DNA of 64,000 nt, from positions 62,001-126,000 of the forward strand of contig CAYQUX010000010.1 in assembly GCA_964420995.1 (NCBI GenBank), in the 5' to 3' direction. Position 1 is the stretch's first letter. The number at the start of each line of letters is the position of its first letter. Positions 25,987-34,331 of this stretch are shown in pieces. The position numbers and the translations under genes were made by a program. The notes under the pieces were generated by a model. It did no database searches. It saw only the letters and a program-made list of their open reading frames with translations, and had not been told where the DNA came from. Source of the DNA: Leptolinea sp964420995 (GTDB taxonomy: Bacteria; Chloroflexota; Anaerolineae; Anaerolineales; Anaerolineaceae).

Positions 25987-26040
25987 GTTCCATAACCTTG
26001 AATATCGTAGTAATCATTTTTATGAATATAACCGAAACAT

Positions 26041-26112
26041 CTGTGAAAATGCTGTGAATATGCAGCGGAAAACCATAAACGTCCATTCATAGCAAATTCA
26101 TATAGTATTCAC
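26041..26112 (+). promoter_or_regulatory. PhoB-box-like direct repeats between response regulator and lipoprotein gene
   Basis: CTGTGAA occurs at 26041-26047 and 26052-26058, separated by 4 bp, giving the 11-bp period of PhoB/OmpR-type operators. A second set follows: ATTCATA at 26085-26091 and 26096-26102 and ATTCAC at 26107-26112, again in 11-bp steps; read on the other strand these contain GTGAAT/ATGAAT, close to the first set. They sit in the divergent promoter region. Confidence 0.5.
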
Positions 26113-26190
26113 GGGTTGATCACAGGAATTTCTTCTATCATAGTCTTTGTTAAGACGCTTTTTGAAATCCAGGGACTCAGGGAATTACTA

Positions 26191-26919
26191 ATGAAAAGAA
26201 TTTATTCTGTAATCACATTATGCCTGCTTATGTTCAATCTTCAAGCCTGTTCATCCACTGGACAGACAAATGAATCCAGTCTTTCATCAGAGCAAATCTA
26301 TACATCGGTTGCAGCCTCATTAACAGCGCAGGCAATTGATACCCCAGCATCGACATTCACGCCGTCAGCCACAGGCACGGTTACCGTCGAACCGACCCGC
26401 GAGGTAGCGGTCATTCCTACTATTGCCCCGGCAATATCCAATTCCAGTAACAGTTCCCAGGTATGTGATAACGCAGCATATATTGAAGATGTTACCATCG
26501 CTGATGGAACAACCGTGTCACCCGGTGAAACTTTTACAAAGACCTGGCGCATTCAAAACTCTGGAAGTTGCAATTGGACTACGTCATATTTACTAGTATT
26601 AACATCAGGCGAAGCTATGAGTGGTGTGTCTTCCGCAGTCCCTTATCTGGTTGAGGCCGGCAAGCAGGTGGATATATCTGTAGCGATGACAGCTCCGACA
26701 ACCACGGGAACCTATGTGGGCCATTGGAAACTACAGAATCCAGGTGGAATGATTTTTGGTCAGGAATTTTTTATTCAAGTAGTTGTGGCAGAAAGCACAT
26801 CGACAAGTACATTAACCCCCACAGAAACCCCTGAAGCCACATCTACGCCAACTTCCACAACAGAACCTACCATCGCACCAACAGAAACATCGGCTCCAAC
26901 TGAAACTCCCGTAGCTTGA
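26191..26919 (+). CDS. Lipoprotein with NBR1-Ig-like domain
   Basis: The 242-residue product begins MKRIYSVITLCLLMFNLQAC, a lipoprotein signal with lipobox LQAC (Cys20). A Thr-rich linker is followed by an Ig-like domain (about 95-205) with the NBR1-type pattern DGTTVSPGETFTKTWRIQNSGSCNWTTSY, then a Thr/Pro-rich tail. NBR1-Ig domains are common in exported Chloroflexota proteins; their ligand is unknown. The ATG at 26191 has AGGGA at good spacing; an in-frame ORF extends upstream but the signal peptide fixes the start. It is divergent from the two-component system and may be its target. Confidence 0.8.
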   Translation: MKRIYSVITLCLLMFNLQACSSTGQTNESSLSSEQIYTSVAASLTAQAIDTPASTFTPSATGTVTVEPTREVAVIPTIAPAISNSSNSSQVCDNAAYIEDVTIADGTTVSPGETFTKTWRIQNSGSCNWTTSYLLVLTSGEAMSGVSSAVPYLVEAGKQVDISVAMTAPTTTGTYVGHWKLQNPGGMIFGQEFFIQVVVAESTSTSTLTPTETPEATSTPTSTTEPTIAPTETSAPTETPVA

Positions 26920-26939
26920 TCACAATTCATCTTGCCCAT

Positions 26940-26971
26940 AGACCTGTTCCGTGTGCTGGACGGGTCTTTTT
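26940..26971 (+). terminator. Intrinsic terminator after the lipoprotein gene
   Basis: A 10-bp stem beginning AGACC and ending GGGTCT (two G-U pairs) encloses an 8-nt loop and is followed by a T run. Confidence 0.8.
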
Positions 26972-27031
26972 AATTCCCTGGTTACAAATATAAAAAGATG
27001 GAATACTTCACAGATTGAATAAACCAGGTTG

Positions 27032-28132
27032 TCAATTCAAATACGTTTCTTGATGCAATTCTGCTTTATGAAGCACCACCTGGTTCCTGCCTTTTTCTTT
27101 GCCTTCGTAAAGTGCTTTATCAGCCAGTTCTATACACTCATTGATCCCGGCATCGGTAGTACATTCGGCTACGCCAAATGTCATGGAAATATGGATTTCC
27201 CTGCCATCAAGGTACACAGGAGTTTGCGATATGATCGAACACATCCGGTCTGCTACATCACGCGCTTCATCTCCACTTGTGTCCGGGAGCAATACCAGAA
27301 ATTCTTCACCACCCCAACGCGCAACTACGTCTTTGGCTCGCGTGGCGCTTTTCAACATTCTCGCGATTGATACTAGGACCAGATCACCAAATTGATGGCC
27401 GTATTGATCATTGAATTGTTTAAAGTGATCAATATCAGACATAATGATGGAAAACACTTTCCCATGTGAAATGGATTCTTCCTGCGCTTCACCAATTTTT
27501 TCAACAATAGTACGACGATTTTGAAGGTCGGTTAACGGATCTGTCCGAACCAATGCCTGCAGACGTTTGTTTACTTCTGTTAAGCCTTTTTCAGCTTCCT
27601 GTACACTATACTGGTAATACATTGCCACAACGGCAAACGTGGCAAAAGCCAGTAACACATTAATAGTATTGGTAATAACCACTTGAATAAGATCAAGTTG
27701 ATATATTGGCACTACACTCTGTGAAAAAATGTACAGGCCTACATAAAGAACATAAAGCAATAAACCGCTGAATATTTTTAGATAAAAATTCCAGAATGGC
27801 CAGAAGAATAAAAATGGCACAAGTACCAATATGAAATAATGAAATCCACTAGCCCATCCGGTAAAATTTACAGCCGTAATGGCATGAATTACAACTTCGC
27901 CAATGCCCAGAATAAATGAGAGTTTGAATGATTCTTTTCTTGCCAGGCCAATACTCACGACCAGAACAGACACACTGAAAATATTAAAAACAGCCATTTC
28001 CCTGATCCCAAGCCAGAGAAACAAAAATATGAAACACGTGTGCACAAAACAACTTGCTTTCAACGTTTTATCTAAAAGCAAATAGAGACGTGGATTACTC
28101 TCCTTCAATTGTTTTATTGATTGTGTTTGCAT
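27032..28132 (-). CDS. Membrane-bound diguanylate cyclase (GGDEF domain)
   Basis: A 366-residue protein with about six membrane helices in the first 180 residues and a C-terminal GGDEF domain. The active site is GGEEF (about 274-278), and the product-inhibition I-site RAKD is present five residues before it, so an active, feedback-regulated cyclase making cyclic di-GMP is expected. No EAL domain is fused. The ATG at 28132 was preferred to one 13 codons upstream because only the former has a purine-rich GTGGGAAA before it. The membrane part has no recognised sensor domain. Confidence 0.92.
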   Translation of the reverse strand: MQTQSIKQLKESNPRLYLLLDKTLKASCFVHTCFIFLFLWLGIREMAVFNIFSVSVLVVSIGLARKESFKLSFILGIGEVVIHAITAVNFTGWASGFHYFILVLVPFLFFWPFWNFYLKIFSGLLLYVLYVGLYIFSQSVVPIYQLDLIQVVITNTINVLLAFATFAVVAMYYQYSVQEAEKGLTEVNKRLQALVRTDPLTDLQNRRTIVEKIGEAQEESISHGKVFSIIMSDIDHFKQFNDQYGHQFGDLVLVSIARMLKSATRAKDVVARWGGEEFLVLLPDTSGDEARDVADRMCSIISQTPVYLDGREIHISMTFGVAECTTDAGINECIELADKALYEGKEKGRNQVVLHKAELHQETYLN

Positions 28133-28242
28133 TTTCCCACCCGGGTGTGATGGATTGGAATAAACCCTCATTGCTTTGTAGTAGTATATATACGGCTCAA
28201 CAGAAATGCCATCAAAATCAGGTTAATTTTTCATTTGATAAT

Positions 28243-28271
28243 AAAAGATCGATTTTTTCCATCGATCTTTT
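28243..28271 (-). terminator. AT-rich terminator-like hairpin after the rhodanese gene
   Basis: An 11-bp perfect inverted repeat AAAAGATCGAT/ATCGATCTTTT with a 7-nt loop lies 42 bp downstream of the rhodanese stop codon and ends in a U-rich arm on the minus strand. Confidence 0.55.
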
Positions 28272-28313
28272 CATCAAAAAGGTAAAACGCGCTATTTTCC
28301 AGGATTTTTGGAC

Positions 28314-28784
28314 CTAATCCCCTGTTTCGATTGGATATCCATTTTCTTTCCATTCGGTCATACCACCTGCCATGTTGGACACGTTTTTAAAACCTGCGTT
28401 TAACAATATGTTCCGTCCTTCCGCGCTGCGCCGGCTGGTTCGACATACAACAACAATTTGTTTATCCTTTGGCAGGGTATTGAGTTGTGAAGGCAAATCG
28501 CCGAGGGGGATTAATTTAGCCCCTGGTATATGGAATTGATCCCATTCGCTCTGTTCCCTTACGTCTACGATCAAAGCGCCTTCTTTTTGCAATTTCACTG
28601 TTTCTTCTAAACTGATTTCTAGCTTTTTATTCGATGCATCAGCAGTTGTCGAGTTGAAAGTGAGCCAGAAAATAACCGCAATTGCGCTGACACCGATAAC
28701 AATCCATACCCACACGGGTGTGGAACGCTTTGTCAGATTTTGTTTGGTTTTGTATTTTTTCTCTTTATTCGTTGTTCGAGGCAT
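28314..28784 (-). CDS. Membrane-anchored rhodanese-like protein
   Basis: A 156-residue protein with a basic N-terminus, one membrane helix (about 24-44) and a rhodanese domain. The active-site loop is VVCRTSRRSAEG with the catalytic Cys in place, so sulfurtransferase or persulfide chemistry is possible, on the outer face of the membrane if the helix is an uncleaved signal anchor. The ATG at 28784 has a strong AAGGGAG (28791-28797 on the opposite strand); an upstream in-frame ATG at 28808 does not. It is divergent from the second two-component system. Confidence 0.85.
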   Translation of the reverse strand: MPRTTNKEKKYKTKQNLTKRSTPVWVWIVIGVSAIAVIFWLTFNSTTADASNKKLEISLEETVKLQKEGALIVDVREQSEWDQFHIPGAKLIPLGDLPSQLNTLPKDKQIVVVCRTSRRSAEGRNILLNAGFKNVSNMAGGMTEWKENGYPIETGD

Positions 28785-28905
28785 CTTATGCTCCCTTGAA
28801 GCTTGCATTTTCTATTAGATTATTTTCTGGTCAAAAAGTTTCAGATATCTATTGTCATATATTGTATTATGGATTAATGGATTCTTGTTTTTCTACTTCA
28901 CAAAA

Positions 28906-28923
28906 TCTTCATACTCTTCCGAT
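28906..28923 (+). promoter_or_regulatory. PhoB-box-like direct repeat before the second response regulator
   Basis: CTTCACA (28906-28912) and CTTCATA (28917-28923) are 7-bp repeats with a 4-bp spacer, ending 11 bp before the ATG of the regulator gene. The layout matches that of the repeats upstream of the first regulator. Confidence 0.4.
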
Positions 28924-28934
28924 AAAATAAAAAT

Positions 28935-29639
28935 ATGACTACCCTTGGAAAGAAAATTCTGGTCGTTGACGATGAACCTCAGATCTCCCGCGTGTTAAAG
29001 GGATATCTTGAAAACGCCGGCTATGGTGTGATCAGTTCGCTTGACGGAAAGTCGGCGCTCACCATGTTTGACAGGGAAAAGCCAGATTTCGTAATTCTGG
29101 ACCTCAATTTGCCCGGGTTGGACGGATTGGAAATTTGCAGATACATTCGCCAGACATCAAATGTGCCAATTCTCATGCTGACTGCACGATCTGAAGAAGC
29201 TGACAAAATCGTTGGGCTTGAACTTGGGGCGGATGACTATATCGTCAAACCTTTCAGCCCTCGCGAGATTGTTGCCCGGGTACGAACAATTTTTCGGCGC
29301 ACCAATGCGGAAAAAATTGAAAACGAACTGATCAAAGCCGGTTTACTAACGATTGATATAGAAAAACATCTTGTGGATCTGGGTGGCCGCCGGATTGACC
29401 TTACACCAACTGAATTTGATATTCTTGTGACAATGGCAAGACAACCCAGACGGGTATTTTCCCGCCAGCAACTTCTGGAAAACATAAGCGATGATTCCTT
29501 TGAAGGTTACGATCGCACGATCGACACACACATAAAAAATTTGCGAAACAAGCTTGAGGTAGATGCCAGGAAACCTTTATTTATTCATACCGTGTTTGGG
29601 CTGGGTTATAAATTTGAAATGAGTGAAGATGCGCAATAG
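28935..29639 (+). CDS. OmpR/PhoB-family response regulator
   Basis: A 234-residue regulator: receiver domain with acidic residues VDDE at 11-14, phospho-acceptor Asp56 (VILDLNLPG), Lys in the IVKPF block, and a C-terminal winged helix ending HTVFGLGYKFE. It overlaps the start of the histidine kinase gene that follows, so the two are translationally coupled and form a second, independent two-component system in opposite orientation to the one at 23.8-26.0 kb. Confidence 0.95.
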   Translation: MTTLGKKILVVDDEPQISRVLKGYLENAGYGVISSLDGKSALTMFDREKPDFVILDLNLPGLDGLEICRYIRQTSNVPILMLTARSEEADKIVGLELGADDYIVKPFSPREIVARVRTIFRRTNAEKIENELIKAGLLTIDIEKHLVDLGGRRIDLTPTEFDILVTMARQPRRVFSRQQLLENISDDSFEGYDRTIDTHIKNLRNKLEVDARKPLFIHTVFGLGYKFEMSEDAQ

Positions 29640-31083
29640 CCTGCTGTTTAAAATAATGGGTGCCTTCCTGATCCTGGTGCTAATTTCTGCACTTGTGATT
29701 TCGCTTTCCACTTCAATGGGCACCCGGCGTGCCTTCAACCTGTATTCAAACAGCAACCGTGAACGGTACGCAGAGAGACTGGCTTCCTCTCTGGCAGATT
29801 TCTACCAGATATCCCAGAGCTGGCAGGGAGTTGACCAGCTCTTACAAACCGAATACTCTCAATCCGGCCATATGTTCGGTGGAGGGAACCTGACTGGAAG
29901 GGGAAGATACTCAGGCTTCCCGGGCTCAATGGGCGACGTAATGGGTGAATCTAATGACCGCCTTCTTCTTGCGTCAGCAGATAATCGTATTATTTATGAT
30001 TCCAAAAAAGAACTGATTGGTAATAATGTTCTCGATCAAAATTTGGATTCTGGTATTCCCATTCTTGTTGATGAAAAGCAGGTTGGATTACTCGTAATCA
30101 TATCTGGCGGCATTCAGGCGGGAACACCAGCGGGGGTTTTTCTTGAATCTGTAAACCATTCCATTGTCTTTTCTGTAATGGCCGGTGTGATTATTGCCAT
30201 ATTGCTGGGCGCCCTGCTTTTTAATCAGATAACATCCCCGCTCCGACAATTAAAAAAGGCAGTGATGGAGGTTGGCTCCGGGAACTTTAATCAGCGGGTG
30301 CAAATTAAATCTCACGATGAAATAGCCGAACTGGGAAATTCATTTAATCAGATGGCGGAGAATTTGAAGAAAGCCCAGGAGGATCGCCAGCACTATATGG
30401 CAGATATCGCCCACGAACTGCGGACGCCGCTGACAGCCATTCAGGGAACCGTAGAAGCCATGCAGGACAACATTCTACCGTTGGACGCGGAACAGTTGGA
30501 TATTCTGCATGAGCAAACAACCTTGTTGAATCGTCTGGTTGACGACCTTCGACTGCTTTCTCTGGCAGAAGCCGGCCAGTTGAAACTGGCCAGGACATTA
30601 AGTGACGTCGCACCCATCCTCAAGCGAATTGTGGATACCATGAAGCCACTGGCTGATAAAAAGAAGATTGATCTGCAATTGAAGACACCCGAAAAATTAT
30701 CTCCTGTCCTCCTGGATAAAGATCGCTTTTCCCAGATAATAAACAATCTGCTAACCAATGCAATCCGGTATACCCCAGAATCGGGAATAATTCGCGTGAA
30801 CACAGGAATCTCGGCAGATTCAAAGGAACTTGTTATTGATGTTGTTGATACGGGTACCGGAATCTCGCCTGAAGACCTTCCCCATGTTTTCGACCGATTT
30901 TATAGGGCGGACAAATCCCGCGCGAGGGTCAGTGGAGGCGCGGGACTGGGGTTGGCGATTGTGTACCAGCTTGTTGAAGCCCATAACGGCAAGATCAAGG
31001 TAATAAGCCCGGTAAATAAAGAGGAAGAAAACGGTGGAACACTATTCTCCATCACATTGCCATTAGCAATTAACGAGAAGTAA
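29629..31083 (+). CDS. Sensor histidine kinase (HAMP, HisKA, HATPase_c)
   Basis: A membrane kinase of about 484 residues. Helix 1 lies near 5-28, an extracellular sensor of about 140 residues with a Gly-rich loop follows, helix 2 lies near 178-200, then HAMP (LRQLKKAVMEVGSGNFNQRV), phospho-acceptor His in YMADIAHELRTPL (about 262), and ATPase motifs NAIRYTPE, DTGTGISPEDLPHVFDRFYRAD and GAGLGLAIVYQLVEAH. The ATG at 29629 overlaps the regulator stop; a GTG two codons upstream (29623) is also possible. Its ligand is unknown. Confidence 0.94.
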   Translation: MRNSLLFKIMGAFLILVLISALVISLSTSMGTRRAFNLYSNSNRERYAERLASSLADFYQISQSWQGVDQLLQTEYSQSGHMFGGGNLTGRGRYSGFPGSMGDVMGESNDRLLLASADNRIIYDSKKELIGNNVLDQNLDSGIPILVDEKQVGLLVIISGGIQAGTPAGVFLESVNHSIVFSVMAGVIIAILLGALLFNQITSPLRQLKKAVMEVGSGNFNQRVQIKSHDEIAELGNSFNQMAENLKKAQEDRQHYMADIAHELRTPLTAIQGTVEAMQDNILPLDAEQLDILHEQTTLLNRLVDDLRLLSLAEAGQLKLARTLSDVAPILKRIVDTMKPLADKKKIDLQLKTPEKLSPVLLDKDRFSQIINNLLTNAIRYTPESGIIRVNTGISADSKELVIDVVDTGTGISPEDLPHVFDRFYRADKSRARVSGGAGLGLAIVYQLVEAHNGKIKVISPVNKEEENGGTLFSITLPLAINEK

Positions 31084-31102
31084 ACTCATAAACTATTAAA
31101 TT

Positions 31103-31645
31103 TCAAGAGAGTTCTGCCAGCATCTCTTCGATCCATCTGACATAGACTTCTTCATACATCTCACCAAAACGCCTGGAGGCTTCCCACAATCGGGCATCCG
31201 CCTTTAGCATCGGAAATTCATCAGTAGCCAGCTCAATACTTTCACGAACATCATTACGATAGTAGAGCAGTTGTTTTCTGTGTACATCCCTCTGGATCAA
31301 AAGCTGTGTCTTTAATTGTTCATCTCCCATGCCAGCCGCAAAAAACATCTTCAGAACAAAGGTCTCCTTTTTCGGGCTGCATTCCATATAAGGCTCATTT
31401 AACCAGTCGGAGAATTGGTTACGTCCTTTTTGTGTAATGGAATAAATTCGTTTATCGGGTCGTTCAGATTGCTCCTCAATGGCAGAAAGTATGCAACCCT
31501 CTTTCTCCAGGTTTTTTAATGTGACATAAATTTGACTCAATTTCGCATGCCAGAAATGAGTCGTTGATCGGTCCATGCGCTGTTTTATTTCGTAACCCGT
31601 CATGGGTGAATACCCCAGAAATCCAAGAATGGCATATTTGAGCAT
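31103..31645 (-). CDS. PadR-family transcriptional regulator
   Basis: A 180-residue protein with the N-terminal PadR winged helix (LKYAILGFLGYSPMTGYEIKQRMD; then KLSQIYVTLKNLEKEGCILS) and a C-terminal helical dimerisation domain of the larger PadR class (Vir-like C-terminal part). Members usually repress a neighbouring gene and are released by small phenolic or lipophilic compounds. It is downstream of the ferredoxin-nitroreductase gene by 13 bp, so both likely form one autoregulated operon; a palindrome lies in the operon promoter at 32562-32583. Confidence 0.9.
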   Translation of the reverse strand: MLKYAILGFLGYSPMTGYEIKQRMDRSTTHFWHAKLSQIYVTLKNLEKEGCILSAIEEQSERPDKRIYSITQKGRNQFSDWLNEPYMECSPKKETFVLKMFFAAGMGDEQLKTQLLIQRDVHRKQLLYYRNDVRESIELATDEFPMLKADARLWEASRRFGEMYEEVYVRWIEEMLAELS

Positions 31646-31658
31646 GATCGTGAATGCC

Positions 31659-32546
31659 TTATAACCAGGTTACGCTTTTTAAATTTCTTTTTATGCCCCG
31701 AAGAAAATGGTATTTGGGGAAACCTAGTATCATCGAAGCAACCACTTCATTATTTTCAGGTATTTTCAACAACTCACGCAGTTCTTTCTTTTTTTCAACC
31801 GCCGGAGGGATTAAATCCATGGCTGACGCACCCAACCCAAGAGAGTGAGCCGCAAGAAATCCGTACGTTAAGGCAATATGAATATCTGTTCGGTAATTTT
31901 CTGTACTGCGATCCGCATGAAAAAGAATCATGGCAGGAGCGTGACGCGTTATTGTGTCTTCACGGCCTGATTTCAAATCAGGCAGCCGTTCGATCATTAG
32001 CGGTACCACATGTTTTTCAAGCGTGATAAATTTTTCTCTCCCCGCACTCATGCGAATAAACTGTCTTGCGATAGGATGGCTCATCTTAGCCACAAGAAAA
32101 TCATACAGATCAATCATCATCTTTTGAGACTGCTTCACAATCTCTGGATCTTCAATAACAGTCAATTCTGTTTTTACGGGTGGAAATCCGGGAGGAGCCA
32201 TCTGAATAGCCTGGACAACTTTCTCCAGAAGTTCATGCGGGACTGGTTTTTCCTGGAAACAGCGTACTGCCCTGCGCCCCATGATCAAATGTTCAAATTG
32301 TTCCGTTTCCAATCCTGTACGTTCCGATTGATCATAAAAATCGGTGTCATACGATAACGTTGATATCTGTATTGAACGAGTCGGGCAAACGGCCATGCAA
32401 TGCCCGCACTCGAAACACATCCAAAGACGATCTTCGCGAAAGGAGATCCTCCCATCCTGTTCTTTCTGAATTATCCGATTCGGACAGATATCCACACATC
32501 GTCCACACCTCTTGCAGGTTTTATCGTTTATCAGTCTTTTTTGCAT
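31659..32546 (-). CDS. Nitroreductase-family protein with N-terminal 2[4Fe-4S] ferredoxin domain
   Basis: A 295-residue fusion. The first 60 residues hold two CX2CX2CX3C clusters (CKRCGRCVDICPN and CFECGHCMAVCP), and the rest is an FMN-dependent nitroreductase domain (MGRRAVRCFQEKPVPHELLEKVVQAIQMAPPG). Such fusions, frequent in anaerobes, feed ferredoxin electrons to FMN and reduce nitro compounds, quinones or unsaturated substrates. First gene of the operon with PadR, which suggests a xenobiotic or redox-stress response. Confidence 0.88.
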   Translation of the reverse strand: MQKRLINDKTCKRCGRCVDICPNRIIQKEQDGRISFREDRLWMCFECGHCMAVCPTRSIQISTLSYDTDFYDQSERTGLETEQFEHLIMGRRAVRCFQEKPVPHELLEKVVQAIQMAPPGFPPVKTELTVIEDPEIVKQSQKMMIDLYDFLVAKMSHPIARQFIRMSAGREKFITLEKHVVPLMIERLPDLKSGREDTITRHAPAMILFHADRSTENYRTDIHIALTYGFLAAHSLGLGASAMDLIPPAVEKKKELRELLKIPENNEVVASMILGFPKYHFLRGIKRNLKSVTWL

Positions 32547-32561
32547 AAGTTTTCTCCATAA

Positions 32562-32600
32562 GTATATATATTATTATATATACATTTTTATATATAACAA
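32562..32600 (-). promoter_or_regulatory. Promoter with overlapping palindromic operator for nitroreductase-padR operon
   Basis: On the minus strand TTGTTA (32600-32595), a 16-bp spacer and TATAAT (32578-32573) form a promoter 27-54 bp before the start codon. A 9-bp inverted repeat GTATATATA/TATATATAC with a 4-bp centre (32562-32583) covers the -10 box. Binding of a dimeric repressor there, plausibly the PadR product, would block transcription. Confidence 0.6.
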
Positions 32601-32603
32601 GAA

Positions 32604-32641
32604 GTAAAAAAAGATGGATAACCTGGTGGTTTATCCATCTT
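32604..32641 (-). terminator. Intrinsic terminator of the gntR gene
   Basis: On the minus strand a 13-bp stem (AAGATGGATAA... paired with ...TTATCCATCTT, one bulge) with a 4-nt loop is followed by seven T. It lies 35 bp after the gntR stop codon and separates it from the nitroreductase promoter. Confidence 0.9.
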
Positions 32642-32675
32642 AAATTCTGTTTTTGCCCGGAACCGAAATTGCTAA

Positions 32676-33446
32676 CTAATTGGTGGATATCACATCAATG
32701 GAGAATTTCCCATGTATGATTGCGGTAAAGTAATCCAGGGGGAGATCCTTATCAGAATAAACCATACGTGCCACATACAGTAGGCTTGTTGCCGGATTGA
32801 CTTTTAACACATCAATTACCTCTTTTGTTGTGGGTACGACCGGTTCAAATTCAATCTGTCCATGATGGAGATTGAAATTAAATTCCACTTTAAGAAGATG
32901 GTATAGAGAAGTGTTGTTCTTATACTTTTCTTCAATGCCATTGCACAAATGATATGGTATGTAATGTTCGTCAATCAGGAAGGGTCGGTCATTCACATAA
33001 CGCACCCTCTTCAAATGGTACACCATTGAACCCGTTTCAATTTGGAATTTCTGCGCAATTGCTTCCGAGGCCGGAATGACTTCCTGATTTATGATCTGAG
33101 AATGGTGGGGAATTTTCTTACTTTCCATCTCTTCAGAAAAACTCATCAGGCTGCCCACAAACCGCATCCGTCCGGTGGGACTGCTAACGATGGTTCCCTT
33201 GGATTTTTCTCTGTGAAGATAGCCGTCATTTACAAGAGCAAGGATTGCCTGCCGTGTGGTTGACCGGCTGATGTCATATTGCTCCATCAGATCCTGCTCT
33301 GTGGGAATAATATCTCCCGGTTTCCACACTCCGCTTTCGATTTTCTCTTTCAAAATTATGAGAAGTTGATAATAAAGCGGCGTAGGTATTGATTTATCCA
33401 GTCTATCCAATTTATGCTCCTGAATGGTATCCTGACTTTCGTTCAT
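32676..33446 (-). CDS. GntR-family regulator, HutC type (UTRA domain)
   Basis: About 256 residues: an N-terminal GntR winged helix (PLYYQLLIILKEKIESGVWKPGD, then LMEQYDISRSTTRQAILALVNDGYLHR) and a C-terminal UTRA ligand domain ending near VDVIS. HutC-type members usually sense a sugar phosphate or pathway intermediate and control nearby catabolic genes. It is the last gene of the minus-strand run deoC-kinase-decarboxylase and a candidate regulator of the three TTATGTTCGTACATT sites. The start is uncertain: ATG 33446 or ATG 33461, neither with a clear Shine-Dalgarno. Confidence 0.88.
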   Translation of the reverse strand: MNESQDTIQEHKLDRLDKSIPTPLYYQLLIILKEKIESGVWKPGDIIPTEQDLMEQYDISRSTTRQAILALVNDGYLHREKSKGTIVSSPTGRMRFVGSLMSFSEEMESKKIPHHSQIINQEVIPASEAIAQKFQIETGSMVYHLKRVRYVNDRPFLIDEHYIPYHLCNGIEEKYKNNTSLYHLLKVEFNFNLHHGQIEFEPVVPTTKEVIDVLKVNPATSLLYVARMVYSDKDLPLDYFTAIIHGKFSIDVISTN

Positions 33447-33509
33447 TCTAACATATTGCATTATGTATACCAATCGCAGGTAATTAGTATTCTCCCAATT
33501 TCGTCAACA

Positions 33510-33570
33510 GCAAACAAAATCAGCCTCTCTATGAACTTCAGAAAATCATCTCAAGAGGCTATTTGTTTGC
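33510..33570 (-). terminator. Long hairpin between acetoacetate decarboxylase-like gene and gntR
   Basis: Two nested inverted repeats, GCAAACAAAAT/ATTTGTTTGC at the base and AGCCTCT/AGAGGCT inside, with a 25-nt apex. On the minus strand it begins 12 bp after the decarboxylase-like stop codon and ends in a T-rich arm. It could end most transcripts before gntR while allowing some read-through. Confidence 0.5.
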
Positions 33571-33582
33571 CATATTTCCAGA

Positions 33583-34308
33583 TTATTTGTAATCGTGAAC
33601 GATTTTGCCCATGGGTAAGAAAAGATCACCCTGGCCAAAGAAACCGCCCAAAATTCGTTTTGGCTCCAGTTTATACGTAGGATCAATTTCAGAGCGCTCA
33701 AATAGAACAGAAGCACGCCCACCAAAGAACTTACCTTCCTGTGCCGTGAATTGTCCTTCTGTCAGTATCAGCTCGCGAATAGCTGTACCGCCTTCTTCTG
33801 CGCTGGGGATATATTTCAACGAGAATACACCATCCCTGCTCCACGGAATTTCTGACATTTGGGCGATATATTCGGGTACCACGATGGTTTTCATGATCTG
33901 GTGGTCAAGCCGCACAATTTTTCCAACTACAGCTTCCTGATCTAATGTCAGGTTGATATCTGCCAATTTCTTCTGGTATCCCCAGATCTCACGTCCAGCG
34001 GTGAGGGGAAGCGGGGAATTCACATACAGGAAAGGTTCATAGTCACCTTCGTAATTCTTGAACTTTACCTGAACATAAATTGCCATTTCTTTGAATCCCC
34101 CCTGAGTAGTGCCCAATTCAAACTGAGATACCCAGGTTATCACTTTATTGGTGCGAGGTTCCAAAGGGGCCGGTATTACTTTCTTGATATTTTCGAGGTC
34201 AGTTTCGTACACCACCAGTTGAATCCGCATATCTTTCCAGACCAATGGTGGTTTTCCATATAGTGATGAAACAACGGGATTAGTGAAACCCCAGTTTTCA
34301 GGTAACAT
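33583..34308 (-). CDS. Acetoacetate decarboxylase-family protein
   Basis: A 241-residue member of the ADC fold. The Schiff-base Lys pair is present (REIWGYQKKLAD, Lys113-Lys114), matching Lys115-Lys116 of the clostridial enzyme. Family members decarboxylate beta-keto acids or catalyse related hydratase and aldolase chemistry. Context argues against solventogenesis: it sits 23 bp downstream of an FGGY kinase and a deoC-like gene in a sugar catabolic island, so it more likely acts on a keto sugar acid. Substrate not assignable. Confidence 0.85.
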   Translation of the reverse strand: MLPENWGFTNPVVSSLYGKPPLVWKDMRIQLVVYETDLENIKKVIPAPLEPRTNKVITWVSQFELGTTQGGFKEMAIYVQVKFKNYEGDYEPFLYVNSPLPLTAGREIWGYQKKLADINLTLDQEAVVGKIVRLDHQIMKTIVVPEYIAQMSEIPWSRDGVFSLKYIPSAEEGGTAIRELILTEGQFTAQEGKFFGGRASVLFERSEIDPTYKLEPKRILGGFFGQGDLFLPMGKIVHDYK

Positions 34309-34331
34309 AGCCTTCTCCTTTTTTAGATGTG

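Noticed and set aside
32562..32600. TA-rich run as a simple microsatellite
   Set aside because: It forms a clear 9+4+9 inverted repeat aligned with the -10 box, which fits an operator better.
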